A stretch of DNA of 64,000 bases from an uncultured Aquimarina sp. (GTDB taxonomy: Bacteria > Bacteroidota > Bacteroidia > Flavobacteriales > Flavobacteriaceae), in the NCBI GenBank assembly GCA_947498935.1, contig CANMMM010000006.1:1-64000 (forward strand). The letters are read 5' to 3'. Made by a program: the position numbers and the translations under genes. Position 1 is the stretch's first letter. Each line of letters opens with the position of its first letter. A model generated the notes under the pieces. The model was not told where the DNA came from. It was given only the letters and a program-made list of their open reading frames with translations, and made no database searches. Below, piece by piece: positions 33,433 through 41,626 of the stretch.

Positions 33433-35922
33433 CTAAAATCGCATGCCTAATTTTACATTCAGGATTCTAGGTGTGAGGAAATTAGGGATCGAAAATTGTA
33501 ATTGAGATGCTGCATCTCTCACGAAGGTATTGGTAATAGAGTTTTGATTATCAAATACGTTAAATACTTCGATACCAATGCTTAATTCTTTAAAATGGTT
33601 AAAGAAACTACTTTCTTTAGCAGGTCTTTTATTAGGGTCTACTACGATATAAGACACTCCTAAATCTGCTCTTCTATAATCCCTAAGCCTACGGTCTCTA
33701 AAATTCTCTCCTTGGCTATTTTCTTGATAAGGATCAGTATTGTTAGGGGTTCCACCGGGTGTACCTGTTTGGTACAATAGATTGAGGTACATTTTTAAGT
33801 TGGGGATGGTAGGCACATAATCCTGAAAAAGCATGCCTATCTTAAATCGTTGGTCTGTAGGGCGTGCTATATACCCTCGATTATCTATGTTTTCCTCTGT
33901 TTTTAGTAGGCCTAAGCTTACCCAGCTTTCGGTACCAGGTACAAACTCACCATTAAGCCTTAGGTCAAAACCAGCGGCATATGCTTCGGCATTATTGTCG
34001 GCTTGATAACGAATCCTTACGTTATCGATAGTATATGGATTGACATCCGTTAACTTCTTATAATAAGCTTCTGTGGTGAGGGTAAAAGGACGATTCCATA
34101 ATAAAAAGCTATAATCATTCCCCGCTACAATGTGTATGGATTGCTGTGCTTTTACTTGTGGCCAAACTGTACCTGAGAGATCTCTGAGTTCTCTGTAAAA
34201 CGGAGGTTGGTGGTAGAAACCACCAGAAAGTCTAAAGATCACTTCTTTTTCCCAATCTGGTTTTAGAGCGATTTGTGCTCTAGGACTAAAAACTGTCCTA
34301 GAGAAGGTAGGGATATTGGCTCCCATTACTCTCCAGCTATGGTATCGTATTCCTACGTTAGCCCATAATTCATGTTCATTAATATTCGTACGTAGGCTAT
34401 ATTGTGTAAATCCAGAAAAACGGTCAATCTTTACAGCGTTTGTAGCTCTAACGCTATTAAAAGGTACTAATGGACCGGTAAAAGGGGTGTAGGGCTCATC
34501 ATTAATAAGTATGCCCGGCGGGCGTATCGAAAATCCAGCAGAGTCAATAATTTCGAATTCTTGTATTCTATCTTTGATGTCTTCTGAGGTGTATTTAATC
34601 CCCCAATCTAATTGGTGTTCATCCTGAGTGTAACTACCCTTGTGTTCTATATTAAATATAAGTGCGTCAAGGTCGTTTCTAGCATGTGTAAGTTGTGCTC
34701 CAGCACTTCTGAAAAACTCTACACTCCCTAGATCTTCACTACCAATATCTGTATTTACATCCCCCAGTCCATATTGTGCTAGGATATCAAAATGTTCTTG
34801 TTCTTGTGTATGGTAGGCAGAACCGATAATCTTTAGAGTTAGTTGATCTGTAGCTTTATAGGTTCCTTTGATAGCTCCAAAATAGGTTTCGTACTTATCC
34901 TCTTCTTTTCCTTGATAAAGAATCCGTAGTGCTTGATTGATTTGTAAGGTTCCAAAATTGGTAATCCTTGTTAAGGGTTCGAAATCATAGCTGTTGATAG
35001 CTATGTTTCCTAAAAAACCAAGTTCAAATTTTTCGGATACATTATACGAAATGTAAGTTTGCATATCTACGAATCGAGGCCTAAAATTAGTTTCTGTTTG
35101 CTTGGCTTCTACGAGTAAGCTATTGTCTCTATAGCGAACCCCTACAATAGCGGCTAGTTTTTTGTTTTTAGAGATAGTACCCGCAGATAAGCTACCTCCT
35201 AGCAGACTAAGATCTGCGGTCATGCCGAAACTAGTAGGTCTGCGGTATGTGATATCCAATACAGAAGAAAGCTTGTCTCCGTATTTAGCCTGAAAACCAC
35301 CAGCAGAAAAATCTACATTTCTTACCAAATCAGTGTTTACAAAACTCAACCCTTCTTGTTGTCCAGAGCGAATCAAAAAAGGGCGATATACTTCTATTTC
35401 GTTTACATAGACAAGATTTTCATCAAAATTTCCACCTCGCACAGTATACTGAGTACTCAGTTCATTATTAGAACTCACACCAGGTAGTGTTTTTAATAAT
35501 CCTTCTACACCAGGATTGGCAGATGGAGTAATTCGTATGGTTTCAGGGTCTAGGGTAGTGATCCCTTCGACTATTTTTCGTTCTTTGCCACTAATTATTA
35601 CTTCGCTAATTTGTTCTACATCAGCTTTTAATATAGGATTTAATTCGTAGGATTGATTTTCTTGTAGATTTATGGAGAAAACTACAGGCTTTAAACCTAG
35701 ATGTGTAATACGAATTCGTACATCTGTGTTAGCGGGTATTTGTAATAAATAAACACCGTTTTGGTCTGTAAGAGTACCGTCTTGATTATAAGATATAGTA
35801 GCGCCAGCCACAGGTATATTGGATTCATCAAGTACAATTCCTTGAACAGTGGCATTCTGGGCAAAACAATAGAAATGTAAAAAACTGAATAAGCAGAGTA
35901 ATGTGTACGGTAACTGTTTCAA
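33433..35922 (-). CDS. TonB-dependent receptor with carboxypeptidase-like regulatory domain
   Basis: 829 residues: signal peptide to 'CFAQ', a CarboxypepD_reg-like domain (about 24-95; 'VQGIVLDESNIPVAGATI'), a plug with 'VEGLLKTLPGVSSNNELSTQ' and 'YTVRGGNFDENLVYVNEI', then a 22-strand type barrel ending in 'LNVKLGMRF' with a terminal Phe. It imports a large ligand across the outer membrane using TonB energy; the substrate is not recognisable and no SusD partner is present. It follows the M23 peptidase gene by 12 bp, an arrangement I know from Flavobacteriia. Confidence 0.92.
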   Translation of the reverse strand: MKQLPYTLLCLFSFLHFYCFAQNATVQGIVLDESNIPVAGATISYNQDGTLTDQNGVYLLQIPANTDVRIRITHLGLKPVVFSINLQENQSYELNPILKADVEQISEVIISGKERKIVEGITTLDPETIRITPSANPGVEGLLKTLPGVSSNNELSTQYTVRGGNFDENLVYVNEIEVYRPFLIRSGQQEGLSFVNTDLVRNVDFSAGGFQAKYGDKLSSVLDITYRRPTSFGMTADLSLLGGSLSAGTISKNKKLAAIVGVRYRDNSLLVEAKQTETNFRPRFVDMQTYISYNVSEKFELGFLGNIAINSYDFEPLTRITNFGTLQINQALRILYQGKEEDKYETYFGAIKGTYKATDQLTLKIIGSAYHTQEQEHFDILAQYGLGDVNTDIGSEDLGSVEFFRSAGAQLTHARNDLDALIFNIEHKGSYTQDEHQLDWGIKYTSEDIKDRIQEFEIIDSAGFSIRPPGILINDEPYTPFTGPLVPFNSVRATNAVKIDRFSGFTQYSLRTNINEHELWANVGIRYHSWRVMGANIPTFSRTVFSPRAQIALKPDWEKEVIFRLSGGFYHQPPFYRELRDLSGTVWPQVKAQQSIHIVAGNDYSFLLWNRPFTLTTEAYYKKLTDVNPYTIDNVRIRYQADNNAEAYAAGFDLRLNGEFVPGTESWVSLGLLKTEENIDNRGYIARPTDQRFKIGMLFQDYVPTIPNLKMYLNLLYQTGTPGGTPNNTDPYQENSQGENFRDRRLRDYRRADLGVSYIVVDPNKRPAKESSFFNHFKELSIGIEVFNVFDNQNSITNTFVRDAASQLQFSIPNFLTPRILNVKLGMRF

Positions 35923-35934
35923 AAAATGTGATAT

Positions 35935-37617
35935 TTACGGTTTCTTAAAGAATATAGTTTCAAAAGTAGCATTATTTCCTACCTTATCTAACACAATAAG
36001 TTTAAAATTATTTTCTGTGTCATTAATTACTTTATCGTTAAAGTCATAGATGAGCATTCCGGTTTTGTAGTCATATTCCATAAGAATGTACTTGCCATTG
36101 ATAGTAGCTTTGTAAGAGGCAATTCCTGTATCCTGATCATCAATTTTTATTTTTAGAAACTGTTCGTTATCCATCCAGCTGTTTTTAGCAACATTTAGAG
36201 GCATTATTGTAGGGGCAGTTGTATCACTAAAAATAGAATAGGTGCCAAAAGAACGAGTTCTACACGAAATACGATTTCCTTTTCGATAAGTGCGTTGATG
36301 GTGTTTTTTATCGCCACTACCTACACGAGCGACATACAATTTTTTGCGATCAGCTGGGGTGTATTTTTCGATGTCAAAAGCAATGGTCATTTTTTTATGT
36401 AGTGGTATCTCATCTCTGTGTAAATAAACAGTATCCCCTTGCGTTTCGATTCCTATAGCGCAGTTCTCATACACACTTCCTTTAGGAATAAATACAGAGA
36501 CTAATCCATCTCTATGTACAAAATTTTCGGTGGATTGTATAGTATAAGGCATTTCTGTAGTTGTATTTGTAGAAGTTGGAATTGTCTTTTTTCCTTCTAC
36601 AGGAATCGTGATTTTGATAGTGTTGTTATGGAAGTCTTTAATATGTATATCAATAGTGTAGGAGAGTCCTTCTTGGATTTCGATTACTCCTTTTTTGGTC
36701 GTGTTTTTATAAATGGATAATGGATTATTAGGTGCTACAAAAAGTTTAGTAATACGAGTACGTTTTTTTTTATAGTGCGCATAATCTATTAATTGATTGA
36801 TGTATCGGGTTTCAGAAAATGAAAACCGATTCATTTCTAATTCAAAATTAGGCTGTCCATTTATCGAGGTAGTAATTCCGTATATTCCGTTTCTATTAGT
36901 AGATAAATCTTGCTGATCTATCGTAGCAATTCCTATCCCTATTTTTCCATGCGCACTTATTTTTTCTGCCTTCCATTGGCCAGTACTTACAGGTGTTAGA
37001 CGGAGTTGTGTTTTTTCAGCAGTACCATGTAGCGTATTTTCTAAGTTATATAGCCAAACTTCTTCAATAATGGGCTGTTTTGTGTCTGCAATGGTCATTC
37101 CGAACTGCAAAGGATTCATGGGTCTAGCCCTTCCGTCTCTAATTTCGAAATGTAAGTGTGGACCACCACTACCTCCTGTATTACCGCTATAGGCTATGAG
37201 GTCTCCTTTTGTAACTCGTAGGTCTCCATTTGCAGGAAATAATTCAATTTCATAAGATTCCTTAGCGTACTGTCTTTTTTTTACATAAGCTTCTATGCTT
37301 GGTGCAAATTTTTGTAAATGAGCATATACTGTAGTATATCCATTAGGGTGCGTAATATACATCGCTTTTCCGTAGCCTCCATGTGCGATTTTGATTCTAC
37401 TTACGGTGCCTGTAGCAGCAGCATGTACAGCAATTCCTTCTGTTCCTTGTGTTTTAATGTCTAGTCCAGAATGAAAATGGTTAGAACGAAGTTCTCCATA
37501 AGTACCTGAAATCGCTAACGGGATTTGTAGCGGATGCGCAAAGTAGTCTTTAGGAATGTTTTTTTGTGCATAGCAATACATACTACAAAAAGCACAAACT
37601 AATATAAATGTTCGCAT
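35935..37617 (-). CDS. M23 family metallopeptidase
   Basis: 560 residues with a signal peptide (MRTFILVCAFCSMYCYAQ). The N-terminal third is the LytM/M23 domain: zinc ligands His and Asp in 'SNHFHSGLDIKTQG' and the HxH in 'GGPHLHFEIRDG', with 'HAAATGTVSRIKIAHGGYG' between. The remaining 400 residues are beta-rich, without a family I can name. Active ligands are present, so peptidoglycan peptide hydrolysis in the periplasm is expected. Upstream gene of an M23-receptor operon. Confidence 0.9.
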   Translation of the reverse strand: MRTFILVCAFCSMYCYAQKNIPKDYFAHPLQIPLAISGTYGELRSNHFHSGLDIKTQGTEGIAVHAAATGTVSRIKIAHGGYGKAMYITHPNGYTTVYAHLQKFAPSIEAYVKKRQYAKESYEIELFPANGDLRVTKGDLIAYSGNTGGSGGPHLHFEIRDGRARPMNPLQFGMTIADTKQPIIEEVWLYNLENTLHGTAEKTQLRLTPVSTGQWKAEKISAHGKIGIGIATIDQQDLSTNRNGIYGITTSINGQPNFELEMNRFSFSETRYINQLIDYAHYKKKRTRITKLFVAPNNPLSIYKNTTKKGVIEIQEGLSYTIDIHIKDFHNNTIKITIPVEGKKTIPTSTNTTTEMPYTIQSTENFVHRDGLVSVFIPKGSVYENCAIGIETQGDTVYLHRDEIPLHKKMTIAFDIEKYTPADRKKLYVARVGSGDKKHHQRTYRKGNRISCRTRSFGTYSIFSDTTAPTIMPLNVAKNSWMDNEQFLKIKIDDQDTGIASYKATINGKYILMEYDYKTGMLIYDFNDKVINDTENNFKLIVLDKVGNNATFETIFFKKP

Positions 37618-37675
37618 AGAAAGTAAATGTAAAAATTTAGACTGTAATAATAAAGCGATTCAGAAGTAAAATATA

Positions 37676-37740
37676 GAAGCTGCTTAAACTTTTTAGATTT
37701 CGGCAGAAAGCAAAGATTTTAGAGTTGTAGATAGCTGTTT
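37676..37740 (+). mobile_element. Family B left-end fragment (B6)
   Basis: GAAGCTGCTTAAACTTTTTAG then ATTTCGGCAGAAAGCAAAGAT resembles the first 45 bp of B7 (GAAGTGGTTTAAACTTTTTAG, ATTTCAGCGAAAAACTAAGA). The right part is absent. Confidence 0.55.
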
Positions 37741-37987
37741 TTTGCGATCCTATATTTATAGGATTTACTAAAATAAACTTCACTATTAAAATATATTGCT
37801 ACAGTGCTACTGGTATAGATCATACCTTTGCTGTCTACTAAGTAGGTGCGCTCTTTTAGTATGCTGTATTGTTTTTTTTCTATTGATTCAAAAAATAATA
37901 GGAGATGATAGAGGGTATTTGTAAAATACTACGGATTAACTAGTTGCTATGATAGATTATGATTCAATAAAATTAGTGTAAAAACTA

Positions 37988-38018
37988 TTGGGTTTTTACA
38001 ATTGGTATGTTAACTTTG
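37988..38018 (+). promoter_or_regulatory. Promoter of the coiled-coil-zapA unit
   Basis: TTG (37988-37990), 20 bp, TAACTTTG (38011-38018): a full Bacteroidota promoter. Transcription would start near 38024, which rules out the ATG at 38007 and supports the start at 38046. Confidence 0.68.
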
Positions 38019-38045
38019 TGTGACGAAGTATTGTGCGAAAATATA

Positions 38046-38336
38046 ATGAGTGATTTGATTCAAATTGTTGATTCTCTAGAAAATAAGATCAGTAAGCTGC
38101 TGCACAAGCATGAGCTTTTGAAACAGCAAAATACTGAACTCAGAGAACAAATAAAGCAAGTAAATGCGCATTCAGCATTACAAGCAGATCAATTGAAACA
38201 ATGGGAAGAAAAGTTTAGTGCACTCAAAAACGCAAATGCAATGCTAGGCAGTGACGAATATAAAAGGGAAACGAAGCTCAAGATAAATGCTTTAATAAAA
38301 GAGATAGATGTGTGTATAGCGCAATTATCAGAATAA
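38046..38336 (+). CDS. Small coiled-coil protein upstream of ZapA
   Basis: 96 residues from the ATG at 38046 (MSDLIQIVDSLENKI). Residues about 5-70 are a continuous coiled coil with heptads ('LHKHELLKQQNTELREQI'). There is no signal or membrane segment. The position right before zapA and the shape suggest a ZapB-like divisome partner, but the sequence is too short and generic to be sure. Eight bases separate its stop from zapA. Confidence 0.75.
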   Translation: MSDLIQIVDSLENKISKLLHKHELLKQQNTELREQIKQVNAHSALQADQLKQWEEKFSALKNANAMLGSDEYKRETKLKINALIKEIDVCIAQLSE

Positions 38337-38343
38337 TTTAGAG

Positions 38344-38631
38344 ATGGCAAACAAGCTCAAGATTAAATTATCAATTGCAGATCGCGTGTATCCATTGACT
38401 ATCAATCCTTCTCAAGAAGAAGGGTTGCGTAAAGCAGCAAAAAAGATTGATAAAATGATTAAGCAATTTGAGCAGAGTTATGCTGTTAGAGATAAGCAAG
38501 ATGTATTGGCGATGTGCGCCCTACAATTTGCAACACAAGTAGAACAAAAGATTATAGATAAAGATACAAATGAAACGGATATATCAGAAAGGCTCAGTGC
38601 TCTGAATGATGTATTACAAGATCATTTGTGA
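38344..38631 (+). CDS. zapA: Cell division protein ZapA
   Basis: 95 residues, typical ZapA length. N-terminal 'KLKIKLSIADRVYPLTINPSQEEGLRKAAKKI' beta-alpha domain (the family's FtsZ-binding part) and a C-terminal helix 'ALQFATQVEQKI' that dimerises. It bundles FtsZ filaments at midcell. Followed by 6S RNA and rny, a neighbourhood shared across Flavobacteriia. Confidence 0.9.
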   Translation: MANKLKIKLSIADRVYPLTINPSQEEGLRKAAKKIDKMIKQFEQSYAVRDKQDVLAMCALQFATQVEQKIIDKDTNETDISERLSALNDVLQDHL

Positions 38632-38661
38632 TAGACGTTCTTTAAACGAAACAAGGTTACT

Positions 38662-38852
38662 GCCTGCACTAGTTTTTATTTTTTGATAAACTCAACAAGA
38701 ATTATCTTAAAAAGGGTGAGTTTAAGTTGTAAAAGCGTGCCGTGCTTATATATCATTACATATATATGTCTCACGGATTTTTGAGCAACTTGTTAGCCCT
38801 AAACCTGTTTTTACAGAGTTTATACAAAACCCAACTAGTGCAGGCTTTTTTT
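38662..38852 (+). ncRNA. ssrS: 6S RNA
   Basis: Terminal arms GCCTGCACTAGTT (38662-38674) and AACTAGTGCAGGC (38833-38845) pair over 13 bp and are followed by seven Ts. Inside, further long-range pairs stack: ATAAACTC with GAGTTTAT, AACAAG with CTTGTT, and CCGTG with CACGG, giving a rod of about 190 nt with a central bubble. This is the 6S RNA shape that mimics an open promoter and binds RNA polymerase. Location between zapA and rny matches what I know for the class. Exact ends are set by the terminal stem and T tract. Confidence 0.82.
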
Positions 38853-38876
38853 ATATACATAACACTAACTAAAACT

Positions 38877-40442
38877 ATGGATAACATACTATTTTTGATA
38901 ATTGCTGTGGTAGCAGGCTTGGTCATAGGCTATATTATAGCCAAAGCACTGGAAAAAAGCAAAGGTTCAGAGATTATAAAAAGCGCAAAAAAGGATTCTG
39001 AAACTATCTTAAAAGAAGCACGTAAAGAAGGAGATAGTATTAAGAAGGATAAAATATTACAAGCCAAAGAAAAATTTATAGAATTAAAATCTGAGCATGA
39101 AAAAGTAATATTGTCTAGAGATAAAAAGATGGCTGATGCAGAGAAAAGAACGAGAGATAAAGAGTCTCAAGTATCTAATGAGTTGGCTAAGAATAAAAAA
39201 TTAAATGCAGAAGTAGAGCAAAAACTAAAAGACTATACGCAGCGTACAGATTACTTAGAGAAAAAGAAAGCAGAGGTCAAAAAATTGCATACAAGTCAAG
39301 TAAAACAATTAGAAGTAATTTCGGGACTTTCTGCAGAAGAAGCTAAAGATCAATTAATCGAGTCGTTAAAAGAACAAGCTAAAGTAGATTCAATGGCATT
39401 GATACAAGATACTATTGAAGAAGCTAAGTTAACTGCGCAACAGGAAGCTAAGAAAGTGATCATTAATACCATTCAACGAGTAGGAACAGAAGAAGCAATT
39501 GAAAATTGTGTGTCTGTGTTCAATATAGAAAGTGATGATGTAAAAGGTCGAATTATTGGTAGAGAAGGTAGAAACATTAGAGCTATAGAAGCAGCAACAG
39601 GAGTAGAAATTATTGTAGATGATACACCAGAAGCGATTATTTTGTCCTGTTTTGACTCAGTACGTAGAGAAGTAGCACGATTATCACTACATAAGTTAGT
39701 AACAGACGGTAGAATTCATCCGGCTAGAATCGAGGAGATCGTAAAGAAAACCAGAAAACAGATAGATGAAGAAATTGTAGAAGTAGGAAAACGTACTGTT
39801 ATAGATTTAGGAATTCATGGATTGCACCCAGAATTAATACGAACTGTAGGTCGTATGAAATACCGTTCTTCTTATGGGCAGAATCTATTACAGCACTCTA
39901 GAGAAGTAGCTAAACTTTGTGGAATTATGGCAGCAGAATTAGGTTTAAATCCTAAATTAGCTAAAAGAGCAGGGTTATTGCATGATATTGGTAAAGTGCC
40001 TGATACAGAAACAGAAATACCACACGCTATTTTAGGAATGCAATGGGCAGAGAAATACGGAGAGAAGCCAGATGTGTGTAATGCGATTGGAGCTCACCAC
40101 GATGAAATAGAAATGACTGCACTTATTTCTCCAATAGTACAGGTCTGTGATGCTATCAGCGGAGCTAGGCCTGGAGCTAGAAGACAAGTTTTAGATTCGT
40201 ATATTCAGCGATTAAAAGATTTAGAAGAAATAGCCTTTAGTTTTGGAGGTGTTAAAAAAGCATATGCCATACAAGCGGGTAGAGAATTACGTGTTATCGT
40301 AGAAAGCGAAAAGGTTAATGATGAAAAGGCAGCAAACCTATCTTTCGAAATTTCGCAGAAAATACAAACAGATATGACCTATCCTGGTCAAGTAAAGATC
40401 ACAGTGATAAGAGAAACAAGAGCTGTAAATATAGCAAAGTAA
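38877..40442 (+). CDS. rny: Ribonuclease Y
   Basis: 521 residues from the ATG at 38877 ([18 protein letters not shown], membrane anchor). An in-frame ATG at 38742 would read through the 6S RNA and is rejected. A coiled coil (about 35-210), a KH domain ('[21 protein letters not shown]') and an HD domain with '[10 protein letters not shown]' and 'LLHDIGK' follow. It is a membrane-bound endoribonuclease starting mRNA decay. Only 24 bp separate the 6S T tract from the start codon, so its promoter overlaps the 6S gene or it is expressed by read-through. Confidence 0.95.
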   Translation: MDNILFLIIAVVAGLVIGYIIAKALEKSKGSEIIKSAKKDSETILKEARKEGDSIKKDKILQAKEKFIELKSEHEKVILSRDKKMADAEKRTRDKESQVSNELAKNKKLNAEVEQKLKDYTQRTDYLEKKKAEVKKLHTSQVKQLEVISGLSAEEAKDQLIESLKEQAKVDSMALIQDTIEEAKLTAQQEAKKVIINTIQRVGTEEAIENCVSVFNIESDDVKGRIIGREGRNIRAIEAATGVEIIVDDTPEAIILSCFDSVRREVARLSLHKLVTDGRIHPARIEEIVKKTRKQIDEEIVEVGKRTVIDLGIHGLHPELIRTVGRMKYRSSYGQNLLQHSREVAKLCGIMAAELGLNPKLAKRAGLLHDIGKVPDTETEIPHAILGMQWAEKYGEKPDVCNAIGAHHDEIEMTALISPIVQVCDAISGARPGARRQVLDSYIQRLKDLEEIAFSFGGVKKAYAIQAGRELRVIVESEKVNDEKAANLSFEISQKIQTDMTYPGQVKITVIRETRAVNIAK

Positions 40443-40466
40443 AATACAAACATATTCAAAAAATGA

Positions 40467-40500
40467 CCTCATGTTATTATTTATAGCATGAGGTTTTTTT
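40467..40500 (+). terminator. rny terminator
   Basis: CCTCATG (40467) and CATGAGG (ending 40493) pair with a 13-base loop, followed by seven Ts, 24 bp after the rny stop. Confidence 0.85.
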
Positions 40501-40506
40501 ATTTCT

Positions 40507-40595
40507 GGGCAAGTTCCCCAAGGGTCGGGCTATCCGCTACAATTCCTCGCACTCCTAAGGTCGTGCTGTGGGATTTCCACTACTATCCCTAACGC
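40507..40595 (-). repeat. Dispersed intergenic repeat, family A (copy A8)
   Basis: CAAGGGTCGGGCTATCCGC ... CTAAGGTCGTGCTGTGGG ... TATCCCTAACGC. The left edge reads GGGCAAGTTCCCC instead of GGGCGTTACC, so that terminus has drifted. Confidence 0.83.
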
Positions 40596-40647
40596 GATTT
40601 CAAACTACATGATAAGTGTGACCTCTGTATATATAACATATCATTAT

Positions 40648-40808
40648 GAAGTGGTTTAAACTTTTTAGATTTCAGCGAAAAACTAAGATTTAGTGATCAA
40701 GTACAGTGATTTTTTAGTTACATAGCGGCACTACGGAACTCAAAAATTGCAAAATTTGGAGGTAAAAGATCGTTTTTATAGCAACTTGAAAAAAGTTTAA
40801 ACCACTTC
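40648..40808 (+). mobile_element. Family B palindromic element (B7)
   Basis: 161 bp, ends GAAGTGGTTTAAACTTTTT and its inverted match AAAAAGTTTAAACCACTTC, the best-conserved termini in the family. The centre carries GATTTCAGCG, GTGATCAAGTACAGTG, CATAGCGGCACTACGGAACTC and AAAGATCGTTTTTATAGCAA. Confidence 0.87.
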
Positions 40809-41626
40809 AGTATGTATAATCATATTGTTTATCTAGTTTGTTGTAAAAAAAATGTGGTGATTTGATAAACTATACATGATTCTTAGAGCTACAGTTACAA
40901 TCACTTTTTTCAGTTTTCAGATTATAAATATAGATTAAAAACTTCTTTTTGTCGATGTAATGAAAGGATGTTGCTTAGGTGAGATAGAGTTATTTTACTG
41001 AAATACAAAGGTTTGTTTTCTTACAAAGCTTTGAAAAAAAGAAGTTTGATTATAAAATAGACTTCAATATTTTCTTACGTGTTTTTATGAGGGTTTGTTG
41101 ATTCGTTACAAATTGAATTATTGAGGAGATCGCTTCTTTGTACTAGTATAAGTTTGTTCAAAATCTAAACGAAATAGATGTTTTAAAAAAAGCGCCAAAA
41201 CTTACGTTATTTTCTTTCAATAAAACCACGTTAGCTCCTTAAAAATCGTTTTTAATCGATTAAAAACATATCAATTTTTTTGTTTTTAAATAATTCTTAC
41301 GAGTGTTTACAATACGTTAAAACCGTATTTTTTATCGACGAAAGTTATGTTTTTTATTAAAAAAATAGTTTGACTGTGTATTTTTTGTATATTTATGTTA
41401 AAAAAAATGTAATAGCAACACAGATGAACTTAGTAATTGTTAAAAAACCGTAAAAGTAATAAGTTGATAACTTTCAACAGCGAAGGTAAAAATGTACTAA
41501 AAGTGAGGTTTGCATTTTTTTATTCCTACAAAAATAGTAAGAAAAAACTTTCAAGTTGGTTTTATTGATTAAAACATCCTTTTGATAATTCATACTGTAA
41601 AGTAGATCATCCCCAAACTGTAATCT
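40809..41626. other. 818-bp AT-rich region upstream of the giant adhesin
   Basis: No open frame of note. It contains a perfect 20-bp palindrome (41248-41267), a smaller inverted repeat AATACG/CGTATT near 41311, and TTTG (41369) 15 bp before TATATTTA (41388), a sub-optimal promoter pair that would give a leader of about 230 nt. Long A and T tracts suggest bent DNA. Confidence 0.5.
41248..41267. promoter_or_regulatory. Perfect 20-bp palindrome, candidate operator
   Basis: GTTTTTAATCGATTAAAAAC is its own reverse complement over all 20 bases. It lies 360 bp before the adhesin ATG in DNA otherwise without genes. There is no U tract, so it is not a terminator. Confidence 0.45.

Larger units (their letters stand above)
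37618..38045. other. 428-bp divergent spacer before the zapA cluster
   Basis: Holds a family B fragment (37676-37740), a small hairpin ATCCTATA/TATAGGAT near 37747, an isolated TACCTTTG box at 37823-37830, and the main promoter at 37988-38018. No gene is seen. Confidence 0.5.

Noticed and set aside
38742..38876. Upstream in-frame start for rny giving a 566-residue protein
   Set aside because: The added 45 codons overlap the 6S RNA 3' half and its terminator, and the start at 38877 begins with a normal membrane anchor.
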